Positions 28,577 to 40,622 are shown, counted from the stretch's first letter. The stretch: 64,000 nucleotides of DNA from Oasisia sp. SBJ-2009 (GCA_964017155.1 OZ024862.1:31643320-31707319); one strand, 5' to 3'. The notes: a model not told the origin generated them from the letters alone. Made by a program: numbers and translations.

Positions 28577-31500
28577 GGTTGGCAGTGACCAACCAGTCAA
28601 TGTCTGTCTACACATGTTGAGGTCCTCATCTTGTGGGGTTGATTGGAAGGGTGCAGAGAACTCCTGACCTCACACCCCCAGATGCTCGTCAGAATACTGA
28701 TGCGTCAATATTTTGCATTCTTTTATAAGCTGCCAGGTGGGATTTACACTATTGTAAGTTCATAGTTCAATGCATTTTGTTATTTTGCTGACACCCATCG
28801 CTGTTGTGATTTAAATCGGATGATGTAAAACTTCAGGTGGACTTTAGCTGTGGTTATTAGTGTTCAATTAGAGTTGTGATTTAAAGTGAAGTTGACGAGT
28901 TGGTTGGCGGCATGGGGCGTTGATTATCATCCCCGGTGAATGCTCACTCATAAGGTACCTGCATCATTGGGCAGTGCTAATGTGTCTACGCACTCCTGAT
29001 TACTAATTCACATCTACGTCACGAAACATCAACATACCAACAAATTATTTATTTCTAGTAGAAAAACTTGGCCGACTGAAAACCCCAAGAGAGCCGAGCC
29101 GTGCCACGTGGAGGGCATGCAAAGCCCCACGGAGTACTACGTGTTTGTATACGAGACTTGGCAGGCGATCTCAGTAGTTAATAGAGGGCTACACGCATGA
29201 CTTGTGCCGTTGAAAAGAGTACAGTCACTGGAGGTGACTGCGCTAAAAAGAATTGTTTTTGTTTAGCGCAATTCGGCGAACTCCATCTAATGAAGCCAGG
29301 AGTAATTTCCTGTTCAGCATGCATGGTTCCTGGTCATGGTTAAGAACGATGCTCGGATTAGTAAGTGTGTAAGGTGTGAACGTTGGTACTTTCTATGCGA
29401 CACCATGCAATATCCGTTATCCATATATGGAGTATTTGATAACGTAATCAAAATGTAATCAGCTGAGCTGGGATATTGCGATGGATTATTGAGGTGTTGT
29501 CACCTCATGATCGTCATCGGTGTGGTCACATGACATGGGTCAGTTCAGTGCTGACAGCAGAGATTGAGTCACCAGCGCCATTAAAGTTACGTCGAGCAAA
29601 CTGAAATATACAGAAAGGTAACGGATCTTTTTTTAGTTCAAAGTTTTCTTTTCAGTAAAAATTTCCTGGGATTCACCATATCTTAATCAGAAAATACTGC
29701 CTGTGGGAGATGCAAGGTTAACAAATGTCACTGTTTAATTTACCGTAGCAGACCTACTCGTGTGAACACAATCCTAACATAAATCTTAAAAGGGAAGCAT
29801 TCAGCCATGCTACAAATACCATGCAAATGCAGAGCACACTGAGTGTTTAAGGCAGATACACATTTACAGAGCTGAGTAAACGAGGCAATTGCGTATTGTC
29901 ATAATTAGAATGCATATCGTATTGTGTCGTTATTGTTGATACTATATTTGCAGTTGCAAACAAACACTTAGTAAAGTTGGATAGTTTATCAACAGTGGTG
30001 TGTTGACGGCCATCATTTGAGGTATTTCTAACTCTGGATGTTTGCTTCAACGTGACAGTATGTTAAGTATGTGTATCATCTTATCCTGTTAGCTCAGCTC
30101 TCACGGTCAAGTGACCTTGAACCTCATCCCTTGACACTGACATTGTTACAATGTTGAAGTCTGTTTGGTTTGAGTAGCAACTCGACAGTGCCCGGCTTTT
30201 ACCCAAACTTCATCAGTGACCACCCCAGCGCAAAGGCAAAGTCTGACGTGACATATTTGTAAACAGTATCTAGTGCCGTAGGAAATAAACTATGAGCTTT
30301 GTGCGTAAAATTGAAAGGAATCACCGGTACAAGGTCAACGAACCGAGTATGTGACAGTTGCGTCTGAAGTGCCAACATAAACACAGCCGGGAGCACCACA
30401 CGGCTATTTATTGAATCCGTAAACATATTATTTGCAACATACAACTACGTCTCGCTCAACCGGCAATCCATGCGTCACTAACGGCGTAGTTAGCCACAAA
30501 ATGTAGGCATTCTTAATTTAGTTTGTTGTTCTTTACTAATCAGCAGTGGAAAATAATTATACAACAAAAATCACGCAAAGTTATTTATAAATCAGTATTT
30601 AATAAAATAATAACATGAAATATTTTAGTTATTATCATGCATTTTTACCTTATTAATATTATAACTGAGTCTTCCTATTTGGTTAAATTGTATTCTGCAT
30701 GTTTCAGACAATTCTGATCATGTGATCATGTGTTTTTTCCTAAAACTAAACTTAGCATTAGCAGAAGAATTTTCTCTGTGGCTGCACCCATTGTGTTGAA
30801 TTGAATCCCTGCTATTTTTAAATCTTCTGAAACTATAGCCACCTTTTCTAAAAATCTAGATCTATTTGAAACCACAATTTCCGAAGTAAATCTAGAGCCG
30901 CGCGTAGCTCTACTGGCAGCTCTTGCAAATCCCTTTTGAGTCTTGTCAGTTGGGCAGGAGATGGACTGTCCACCAAACCAAACTGGTCTTGTAGACAGGT
31001 CAAGTTTAACACCGCGATAATCATCACATGAAGATAACATACATTATTTACAAAAATAATTTTTTTGTCAAGTAATTATCGTTTTGTTTTCTGCAGCAAA
31101 CCGCTCCTTATCCTACAAAAAAGTCGCCGCACAAAGTCATCCCACAAACTCGCCCCTCCCTTGTAGTGTCTCCCCCGTCACCGCAATTACACATATTGAT
31201 TTTCAAAGTCCTCTTGCGTGCCTGGCGGGAGACGATACCGAAAATCTCCTGTAATTGACACCAGGGGCAAGAAAACGCAGACGAAACATTAGCCGCTTGT
31301 AAGGTATGTGTTTATAGACATAACTGAGCGGAGGCATTTTATAGTAATGTCGTCGTCATCAAAGGGAGGTGTGTAAATACCTGCCGTCACACTTGAGTAC
31401 CCCGGCTGATTGAACAGTACTATAACGCGATTGTGTCCGTCGTCATGCAAGCGAAGGGCGTTTTTCACAGCACGCGGAAAATAGTTGTGTAATTGGCGGG

Positions 31501-32159
31501 CGAGTGTGGCGTGTTAGTTTTTGAGCGAGGTTCCACAGGGAGCAGAGGTGTTTTAATCGGCGTACATGATTCGTCACCGTGTGTGGTAACTTTGTCGTAG
31601 GATCTGGTCACTTCACAGGTAGGGACGTCGTACAAAAATCAGCTCTCGGATGTACGTAGGACAAATCCAGTTGCTATTGATCGAGTATAGCCTTTGTGGT
31701 TGTTTCGAAAGCGGAATGCTTAGTCATTCTGTTGTTGTCGGTTTTGAAACGTGAGTGCACAGGTTAAACCCATGAAGGTGTCAGTTTTTATTTTTGACTG
31801 TGGCTAGAGAGAGAGAGAGGGGGGGGGATATGTGTGCTAGTTGTGTGCTGGTTGTATGCTAGTTATGTGCTGGTCCTGTGCTGGTTGAGAGAGAGAGAGG
31901 GGGGGGTATGAGCACGTAACCACGCTGCGATGTGGCAGCAAGTTTCTCATCCCCGTCGTTGGAGTACTAGATGTTGTATTCAGTATCTGACAAATTGCAG
32001 TCAGATCTTCAAATCAGCATGTTATGGGTGTGGAAGGTTGTGTCAGTGTGTGTTAGGACACCGTGTGTGTTAAGACACTGTGTGTGTTAGGACACAGTGT
32101 GTGTGGTCCAGCAAACTTCACCGGTCTGTGAGTTGTGGCTAGGACCATGGCCAGGTCAT
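28577..32159. other. Non-genic sequence with a LINE remnant
   Basis: No gene recognised. 31100-31600 is less AT-rich and includes a donor-like AAG|GTATGT near 31302; it could include an untranslated exon, which the sequence does not prove. 31800-31910 has (GA)n/(G)n tracts and 32040-32105 a short gtgtgttaggacac repeat. Confidence 0.4.
30750..30905 (+). pseudogene. Decayed LINE ORF2 C-terminus
   Basis: The + frame reads RRIFSVAAPIVLN, stop, IPAIFKSSETIATFSKNLDL, matching the R.FSVAAP..WNSLP...S...FK..L signature at the end of CR1/L2/Jockey-type reverse transcriptases. An internal TGA replaces the expected Ser codon, and a second stop follows. A 104-codon open frame on the other strand (31040-30726) is a shadow. 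Confidence 0.6.
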
Positions 32160-34450
32160 GTCACACTAGTGGCTGGTTATTTGCTGGTTATTTGCTGGTC
32201 GTGGCCTGATTATGTGCTGGTTGTGTGCTAGTTATGTGCTGGTCTGTGCTGGTTGTGTGCTAGTTATGTGCTGGTCTGTGCTGGTTGTGTGCTAGTTATG
32301 TGCTGGTCTGTGCTGGTTGTGTGCTAGTTATGTGCTGGTCTGTGCTGGTTGTGTGCTAGTTATGTGCTGGTCCTGTGCTGGTTGTGTGCTAGTTATGTGC
32401 TGGTCTGTGCTGGTTGTGTGCTAGTTATGTGCTGGTCTGTGCTGGTTGTGTGCTAGTTATGTGCTGGTTGTGTGCTAGTTATGTGCTGGTCTGTGCTGGT
32501 CCTGTGCTAGTTATGTGCTGGTTGTGTGCTAGTTATGTGCTGGTTGTGTGCTAGTTATGTACTGGTTGTGTGCTAGTTATGTGCTGGTCATGTGCTAGTT
32601 ATGTGCTGGCCGTGTGCTAGTTATGTGCTGGTTATGTGCTGGTCATGTGCTAGTTATGTGCTAGTCATGTGCTATTTATGTGCTGGTTGTGTGCTAGTTA
32701 TGTGCTGGTTGTGTGCTAGTTATGTGCTGGTTGTGTGATGGTTGTGTGCTAATTATGTGCTGGTCCTGTGCTGGTTGTGTGCTAGTTATGTGCTGGTCCT
32801 GTGCTGGTTGTGTGCTAGTTATGTGCTGGTTGTGTGCTAGTCATGTGCTGGTCGTGTGCTAGTTATGTGCTGGTCATGTGCTAGTTATGTGCTGGCCGTG
32901 TGCTAGTTATGTGCTGGTTGTTTGCTAGTTATGTGCTGGTCATGTGCTAGTTATGTGCTAGTCATGTGCTATTTATGTGCTGGTTGTGTGCTAGTTATGT
33001 GCTGGTTGTGTGCTAGTTATGTGCTGGTTGTGTGATGGTTGTGTGCTAATTATGTGCTGGTCCTGTGCTGGTTGTGTGCTAGTTATGTGCTGGTCTGTGC
33101 TGGTTGTGTGCTAGTTATGTGCTGGTCCTGTGCTAGTTATGTGCTGGTCATGTGCTAGTTATGTGCTGGTTGTGTGCTAGTTATGTGCTGGTCATGTGCT
33201 AGTTATGTGCTGGTCATGTGCTATTTATGTGCTGGTTGTGTGCTAGTTATGTGCTGGTTGTGTGCTAGTTATGTGCTGGTCGTGTGCTAGTTATGTGCTG
33301 GTCATGTGCTGGTTGTGTGCTAGTTATGTGCTGGTTGTGTGCTAGTTATGTGCTGGTCGTGTACTTGTTATGTGCTGGTCGTGTGCTAGTTATGTGATAG
33401 TTGTGTGCTAGTTGTGTGCTGTTTGTGTGCTAGTTGTGTGCTAGTTATGTGCTGGTCCTGTGCTGGTTGTGTGCTAGTTATGTGCTGGTTGTTGCTGGTT
33501 ATGTGTGCTATTATGTGCTGGTTGTGCTGGGTTGTGTGCTAGTTATGTGCTGGTCCTGTGCTGGTTGTGTGCCAGTTATGTGCTGGTTATGTGCTGGTTG
33601 TGTGCTAGTTATGTGCTGATCCTGTGCTAGTTGTGCTGGTCCTGTGCTGGTGGTGTGCTAGTTATGTGCTGGTCCTGTGCTGGTTGTGTGCTAGTTATGT
33701 GCTGGTTGTGTGCTGGTCCTGTGCTGGGTGGTGTGCTAGTTATGTGCTGGCCATGTGCTAGTTATGTGCTGGTCCTGTGCTAGCTGTGTGCTAGTTATGT
33801 GTTGGTCCTGTGCTAGTTATGTGCTGGTTGTGTGCTAGTTATGTGCTGGTTGTGTGCTAGTTATGTGCTGGTCGTGTACTTGTTATGTGCTGGTCGTGTG
33901 CTAGTCATGTGATAGTTGTGTGCTAGTTGTGTGCTGTTTGTGTGCTAGTTGTGTGCTAGTTATGTGCTGGTTGTGTGCTAGTTATGTGCTGGTTGTTGCT
34001 GGTTATGTGTGCTATTATGTGCTGGTTGTGCTGGGTTGTGTGCTAGTTATGTGCTGGTCCTGTGCTGGTTGTGTGCTAGTTATGTGCTGATCCTGTGCTA
34101 GTTGTGCTGGTCCTGTGCTGGTGGTGTGCTAGTTATGTGCTGGTCCTGTGCTAGTTATGTGCTGGTTGTGTGCTGGTCCTGTGCTGGGTGGTGTGCTAGT
34201 TATGTGCTGGCCATGTGCTAGTTATGTGCTGGTCCTGTGCTAGCTGTGTGCTAGTTATGTGTTGGTCCTGTGCTAGTTATGTGCTGGTCCTGTGCTGGTC
34301 CTGTGCTGGTCCTGTGCTAGTTATATGCTGGTCCTGTGCTAGTTATATGCTGGTCCTGTGCTAGTTATATGCTGGTCCTGTGCTAGTTATATGCTGGTCC
34401 TGTGCTAGTTATATGCTGGTCCTGTGCTAGTTATATGCTGGTCCTGTGCA
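32160..34450 (+). repeat. Large 18-20-bp minisatellite (gtgctagttatgtgctggt), 2.3 kb
   Basis: Over 100 degenerate units. Rare variant strings recur far apart, e.g. gtgtacttgttatgtgctgg near 33360 and 33875 and tgtgatggttgtgtgctaat near 32730 and 33030, showing internal segmental duplications. The array ends with six tatatgctggtcctgtgc units. Confidence 0.93.
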
Positions 34451-35029
34451 CCCAGTCAACCTGGATTGATTGCATATATAATTGATGCGGTCGACAGCCG
34501 CGTGTGTCTCGCAGCCAGACAGGCTGCAGACGCAGTATATTATTTATAGCAACCACTGAACATGTTTTTGGTTTTACAGCCTATTGATTGAGCGGCCCGT
34601 GTGATTTTTGTTAGCCTCGTTTAAGGTGAAAGTTGCTACCTTTCACCTGGCTGGCCAGGAAGTGACACGAATGGTGTCGGATGTCGTGATTGTCTTAATT
34701 GCTCGTGTCTGGTGGCGGCTGGTCATCTTATATGTTGCTTGCGGTCTGGTCTCTCAGTAGCTGTCCTACCATGTGGGTCATTCTGCACCAGCAGACATAC
34801 ACAGCCTTGATGGTCACACTGTTTAATCATTAATCCTCTCTTACAAGGCTGTCCTTGGAGGGACTTGTCTTGTTTGACAGCCTGAGTAGGGTTTTGTTTG
34901 GCAGTCCTAGTAGGGTCTTGTTAAACAGCCCTAATAGGGTTTTGTTTGGCAGCCTTTCACTGCCTCAGTATAGGTGGTATTTGCTTGAAATGAATGGCAA
35001 GTGCCAACTGCCTCCCTGTCTACATCCCT

Positions 35030-35566
35030 TCTCCCTGATAATATCCCCTCTCCCTGTCTACATCCCCTCTCCCTGATAATATCCCCTCTCCCTGTCTACA
35101 TCCCCTCTCCCCGTCTACATCCCCTCTCCCTGTCTACATCCCCTCTCCCTGTCTACATCCCCTCTCCCTGTCTACATCCCATCTCCCTGTCTACATCCCC
35201 TCGCCCTGTCTACATCCCCTCTCCCCGTCTACATCCCCTCTCCCGTCTACATCCCCTCTCTCCGTCTACACCCCCTCTCCCCGTCTACACCCCCTCTCCC
35301 CGTCTACATCCCCTCTCCCGTCTACATCCCCTCTCCCCGTCTACATCCCCTCGCCCTGTCTACATCCCCTCACCATGTCTACATCCCCTCTCCCTGTCTA
35401 CACCCCCTCTCCCCGTCTACATCCCATCTCCCTGTCTACATCCCCTCTCCCCGTCTACATCCCCTCTCCCTGTCTACATCCCCTCTCCCTGTCTACATCC
35501 CCTCTCCCTGTCTACATCCCCTCTCCCTGTCTACATCCCCTCTCCCTGTCTACATCCCCTCTCTCT
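35030..35566 (+). repeat. 20-bp pyrimidine-rich minisatellite (ctctccctgtctacatcccc)
   Basis: About 27 units of 18-20 bp on a nearly pure pyrimidine strand. Spurious open frames cross it. Confidence 0.94.
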
Positions 35567-35855
35567 GAGCTGTCCCTGGGTGCATTCTGCAGCAGTCAAA
35601 GATGAATGAGATCAACTTGCCCTGTGTGAAACTAGGTCATGTGTATATCTTGTTTCCTGAGATCATCTTGCACATTTGTTATTTTGTTTTGTTAACTGGT
35701 CAAGGTAGATGGCCATTTGTGGTCAAGGTAGATGGCTGTTCGTGGTTCCAGAAACAGTTATGGTGTCGTAGTAAGAGAGTGGTCAGTGGTTTGTCCAGCT
35801 GCCCACTGGACAGGTCTTAGTTGTGTTATGCCCAATGATCGTTTTGAGGTTTTGT

Positions 35856-36025
35856 TTAAAGGGTATGTAGCGTCAATTATTTTTAAATTTTTATTACATG
35901 TATAGAATATAGTCTGAATATGACCCCAATAGTGGTAAAATTATTTTAAACCCAATAAATTTATGAGAAATAATAGTCATATATATATATATATAATATA
36001 ATTTGACGCTACATACCCTTTTTAA
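35856..36025. mobile_element. MITE-like element with TTAA flanks (piggyBac-like)
   Basis: 170 bp, AT-rich inside, with terminal inverted repeats: agggtatgtagcgtcaa at the left and its reverse complement at the right. TTAA lies at both edges, the target of piggyBac-type transposons. It encodes nothing. Assignment to a superfamily is inference from the TTAA only. Confidence 0.6.
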
Positions 36026-36029
36026 GGTC

Positions 36030-36830
36030 CAGTTCCCACTGGCCAGGCTTGGGTTGTGTTTAGGGTCCAATGCCCACTGGTCAGTCTTGGGTTGTGTCTA
36101 GGGTCCAATGCCCACTGGTCAGTCTTGGGTTGTGTCTAGGGTCCAATGCCCACTGGTCAGTCTTGGGTTGTGTTTAGGGTCCAATGCCCACTGGTCAGTC
36201 TGGGGGTGAATTTAGGGTTCGATGCCAACTGGTCAGTCTAGGGCTGTGTTTAGGGTCCAAAGGACGGAAGCCCACTGGTCAGTCTTGGGTTGTGTTTAGG
36301 GTCCAATGCCCACTGGTCAGTCTTGGGTTGTGTTTAGGGTCCAATGCCCACTGGTCAGTCTTGGGTTGTGTTTAGGGTCCAATGCCCACTGGTGAGTCTT
36401 GGGTTGTGTTTAGGGTCTAATGCCCACTTGTCAGTCTTGGGTTGTGTTTAGGGTCCAATGCCCACTGGTTAGTCTTGGGTTGTGTTTAGGGTCTAATGCC
36501 CACTGGTCAGTCTTGGGTTGTGTTTAGGGTCCAATGCCCACTGGTCAGTCTGGGGGTGAATTTAGGGTTCGATGCCAACTGGTCAGTCTAGGGTTGTGTT
36601 TAGGGTCCAAAGGACCGAAGCCCACTGGTCAGTCTTGGGTTGTGTTTAGGGTCCAATGCCCACTGGTCAGTCTTGGGTTGTGTTTAGGGTCTAATGCCCA
36701 CTAGTCAGTCTTGGGTTGTGTTTAGGGTCCAATGCTCACTGGTCAGTCTTGCATTGTGTCTAGGGTTCAATAATGCCCACTTGTCAGTCTTGGGTTGTGT
36801 TTAGGGTCCAATGCCCACTGTTTATTCTGG
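36030..36830 (+). repeat. 37-bp minisatellite just upstream of the ATXN1 coding exon
   Basis: About 22 units related to a core of ggtccaatgcccactggtca. A variant block containing tgggggtgaa and an aaggac insertion occurs at 36201 and again at 36551, showing a 350-bp internal duplication. It ends about 100 bp before the acceptor at 36928. Confidence 0.92.
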
Positions 36831-36928
36831 GGTTGTGCTGAGCTGTCATCAGACACGTTACATTGAAAGCCTCCAGGTCATTGGCTTATCAATTTCACAA
36901 AATTTTTACATCTTACTTTCTGTTTCAG

Positions 36929-38592
36929 GTCAGCACCACCAGGGTACGCTAGCGTCCGTGTTCTCCCCGAACAACTTGTACATTTCACACGTGTCGCTAA
37001 CCTCCCCGCCGTCATCGTCAGCGGCATGTGACTCTGAGAGCGCTGTCGACTCGAAACCGCCGGCTCTGATACCCCGCAGCGAGGCTACCGACGACGCCGC
37101 ATGCGACAGCCCCTGTCGTGCGTCAGGCGACCACGAGACTCACCACGGGAGCGATGTTGCTAAGCAACAGGGGGAGAGGCGGATGAATAGGAATGGGTTC
37201 GAGAGGAATGGTATGACCGGGAGTAGTACAACGACCAGCGAGAACCTCACATGGCTGGCCAGCGCCAGTCAGGCGGCCGCTCAAGCCGCCGCCGCACATC
37301 AGCGGCCGCCAGGTGGCGCCATGCTGCCGCCGACGACGATCGCCGCCGGAGGTCACGACCCCCACTTCCAGCTGCCGGCGGCCGCGCCGGCCGGACTGGA
37401 AGCGCTGTACCGGTCAGGACTGACCGTCGCTGACCCGTCGTCGCGATTATTCGTCAGCGGTCAGTACTCGTCCGTGTATACGACGACGGGAACGACGCTG
37501 TCACCGTACACGCAGTCGCTGTACAGCGGCCACGGCAGCCAGCCGCTGTCGCCGTACGCAGCGGCCTACATGTACCAGTGGCCGTCAGCCTACCCGCCGG
37601 CGGCCGGGCCACTCCTGCCGGGCCAGTACCCTCACATTGAGTCTTTCTCGGCTGTGCTACAGAACCTTGGCAGTCAGCATGCACAGCACTCGCATCTACC
37701 TCGCCTGCCATACGTACGCCCACATATACCTCACTCGCCCTACCCCGGCGCCGGCTCGCTCACGACGACCACGGACTCGCTGCGCGTGCCGGCCATTGTG
37801 CACCGCAGTGCCCTCCGCATGGGGGCGCCGGCGATCATGGAGCCGCCGTCGGCGCCACGCAAGTCACCGAAGCGCGACCAGAAGGGCGGTTTTCGAAGCG
37901 GCGGCGACATCGCCGCGCGTCATTCGCCGCACGATCGAAAATCGCCGGCGATGCGCCGCTACTCACCGCTACCCGCGACGCAATACCGCCACCCGCACCA
38001 CTCGCCCCCCGCCGCCGTCAGGGACACGGTGTATCGAGACGCCGACGCGAGACACGCCGACCCGAATTCAGCACGCAAACATAGGATATTAACGCAATCG
38101 TCGCAGATGGGCTCCGAGCCCCTCTCTGCGGCTATGTACTCTCCGGCTGGGAACTCGGGGGCGGGCATGATGGCCCCGCCCCTCCTGCAAAGGTCACGGG
38201 GCAACGGCGGGGCGACGATGACGCCGTCGTCGTCGGTCGGCCAGCCCCCGCCACTGCTGCCGTCACATTCGTCTTCAACAGGCCTACCTCAGACGGGGGG
38301 CCAGGGGCAGTCGTCTCACCTCCCCCCGCTACCCCCCCTGCACCCCGCCCAGACGTCACTGCCCTACCCTGCCGACCCGCACTACCCCGCCCACTTCATG
38401 AAGGGCTCCATCATCCAGCTGGCTAACGGGGAGCTGAAACGCGTCGAGGAACTTCGCACCGACGACTTCATCAGCAGCGCTGACGTCAGCGCTGACCTCA
38501 AGATCGACTCAAGCACCGTGGTGAGGATGGAAGAGAACACGCAGCGAGGCACTGCCATCCTCAGCTTCTCCGTCGGCACGCAGCGCATACAG
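36929..38592 (+). CDS. ATXN1: Ataxin-1 family protein, large coding exon (N-terminal region and first half of AXH domain)
   Basis: Ataxin-1 and its paralogue ATXN1L are nuclear co-repressor proteins that act with Capicua through the AXH domain. The exon is open for 554 codons after a split first codon. The acceptor at 36926-36928 (cag) follows a pyrimidine-rich stretch; the donor is CAG|GTAGGG, in phase 0. Codons 488-554 hold the first half of AXH, including HFMKGSIIQLANGELKRVEE and LKIDSSTVV, which match vertebrate ATXN1/ATXN1L almost residue for residue. Upstream are an Ala-rich stretch (about 37270), a SGQYSSVY motif (about 37453) and FSAVLQNLGS (37645-37674), resembling conserved N-terminal ataxin-1 motifs. 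The rest is Pro/Ser/His-rich and looks disordered, and there is no polyQ. The only early in-frame ATG is at 37183. GC-rich coding bias begins near 36950, so translation more likely starts in an upstream exon. Gene identity is near certain from AXH; the 5' boundary is less sure. Confidence 0.9.
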
Positions 38593-38713
38593 GTAGGGGG
38601 CGCCACTGTACAAATACATTTTGTAGGGGGCGCCACTGAACAAATCCATTTTTGTAGGGGGCGCCACTCCACAAATCCATTTTGAAGGGGGCACCACTGT
38701 ACAAATACATTTC
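38593..38713 (+). repeat. Donor-site tandem repeat, about 30 bp x 4
   Basis: Units start at 38593 (30 bp), 38623 (31 bp), 38654 (30 bp) and 38684 (30 bp). The first unit begins with the ATXN1 5' splice site; units two and three also begin with GTAGGG, and unit four begins GAAGGG. Retaining the first unit would add ten in-frame residues (VGGATVQIHF) inside AXH. Confidence 0.9.
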
Positions 38714-38847
38714 CCCCGTCTATATATAGCGCCACAGCCATTAAGACACTCTTCTACGTATTCCCAATTGGTCTGTTTGTCCCTGTACAGTTCTACACTA
38801 AATCTGTCAGCAGCTTCTTCAAGAACCAGTTTATAAGTTTATAGAGC

Positions 38848-39176
38848 ACAATGGCTCAGGGGTAGAGCTTCGGATTCTCGACTACGAGAACCCGGGTTCA
38901 AATCCTGTGCTGCGGTTTTAAAACCTTGGGCAAGTTGTTTCACTCTACATTGCTCCAGTTCACTCAGCTGTATAAATGAATATCTGGCTATAGACAGTGG
39001 TGGATATGTGAACGAGCAGCCTTCGCGCATTAATTGTAGCATATGGCTGGTTGCTTCCCAGAGAAGCCGAGATGGTGTCTGAGTGAACAGGTCTGTCAGG
39101 GAAATAAAGTGTAATGCACTTTGAATGGTCCTAAGGACTGGATACTGCGCTATATAAGAACTTGCCTTTACTTTTT
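38848..39176 (+). mobile_element. tRNA-derived SINE
   Basis: A Pol III box A (tggctcagggg, 38852-38862) and box B (ggttcaaatcc, 38895-38905) sit in a tRNA-like head, followed by about 250 bp of tail ending in a gcgctatataagaac-type 3' end seen in many marine invertebrate SINEs. It is not a working tRNA gene: the stem pairings are poor and the body continues. Confidence 0.78.
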
Positions 39177-39717
39177 TAAGTTAGCATAAGTTAGTATACT
39201 GGTTTACCAGCATTTTCACTTCAATGTTGGAAGTTCATCCTTTATGAAGAGATCATTTATTCCTTACTAGCCAAATGCCCCGATGGTGCCCGAGGGGGAA
39301 AGGCAGTTGCCTGTGCAAATATGTTTCAAAATGGCAGAGTTGGTGCCTGTGTTACATGGTAACGTTTTTTCAAACACCACACATTTAAAAAGCATGCAGA
39401 CATACAGCAAGACAGTTGTAGATGGCATAATTACAAACAAACAGAGAAACCTGAGCCAACACAGGTGACACCAGTACGTGACCAAGACCTGTAAATGGTG
39501 GGTTGAAATGTTGTATGTTTCAAAAGATTTGTTCCAAAGTAAGTTACTTTCTTATAGCATGACAATATTTTGGAGCCATGAACAATATATTCCATAATCA
39601 GAGAAATGCTGTTTTATAATTGAGCTGTTACAGGACATCAATGCAGTATTGTGCAACATTTGCCTTGTAATCATCGTACTTATTCAGATATATCCATGAA
39701 TAGTGGAATTAATAGTC

Positions 39718-39742
39718 ATAATAATAATAATAATAATAAAAC
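39718..39742 (+). repeat. (AAT)n microsatellite
   Basis: About eight triplets at the end of the inverted retroelement-like repeat. Confidence 0.9.
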
Positions 39743-40110
39743 TTTATTGCTATTTTCAACATGCATTACATGTTAAATTTGAATGTAGTTGGCAAAAAGT
39801 GCTTATATAATAAAATGAAATATGGCAAATAAATATTTAATATACAGTGTGCATAATATGTTCTTTAAAATGATAAAAAGATATTATTTTGATTTAATAA
39901 CAAAATAACATATCTCAGATATATTTAAAAATAATATATTATCTATTTAAAATAATTGTGTTAAGCTAGTTAATAAATAAATAAATATAAAAGGTCCTTT
40001 AAAATAATAAATTTTCTTCTTAAAATAAAAATTTCAGTTAGTAAACAAATATGTATTATAAGAGGTCTAAAATGCTATTTTAAATTATATTTACAATAAA
40101 ATTATATGTA
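39718..40110 (-). repeat. AT-rich dispersed repeat, copy 1 (inverted)
   Basis: Starts with (aat)n then aactttattgctattttcaa. On the - strand it matches the repeat at 40661-41075 over most of its length, including the ggcaataaag..ttattatt 3' end and the aaggtcctttaaa region. Probably a short retroelement; no coding seen. Confidence 0.7.
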
Positions 40111-40622
40111 AAATTGTATTATTGAATGCGTCCACATTTAATATATATATATATATATATATTATATTATATTAAAAATTATGTTTAAAATTATATTTAT
40201 AGAATTATTAAGTTAAGCTCTAATTTCACAATAAGAGACGATTGGTGTTCAACATAATTAGTTAGTCCTTTGTATTATTGAATCTGTCGTGATAGTATTA
40301 CAAGGACAATATTATATATATAGAACTATACATTAAGATGAGGCCAACCTTTCCAGTGACTTTGGCTTGTTGTGAAGGAGAAATGCTCAGGGCAGACTTT
40401 GATGTGGCCATAAAAGGTCCATCGTCCACATGTCATGCTGCAGAAGTGAGTCTGTGACTCGAATGGCCTTAATACTTGGCAAGGTTTGGTCATTTGGTTG
40501 TCCACTGAGCACAGACTGGAGGCAGAGAGGGAGTGGGTGTTTTTATGGGTGCTGGGGGTTGTGTGTGGGTGGTGTCTGTTGACATTGTGCCCAGTACTGC
40601 AGGGGACAGCTTGATGGGTGAC

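Noticed and set aside
30726..31040. 104-codon - strand open frame
   Set aside because: The opposite strand shows a LINE ORF2 signature, so this is a shadow.
35001..35609. 202-codon open frame of repeating Pro/Ser/Leu units
   Set aside because: Produced by a pyrimidine-rich 20-bp minisatellite that lacks stops; unit length varies between 18 and 20 bp and no coding context exists.
38849..38920. Functional tRNA gene
   Set aside because: Box A and B are present but the cloverleaf is poor and the sequence continues into a SINE body.
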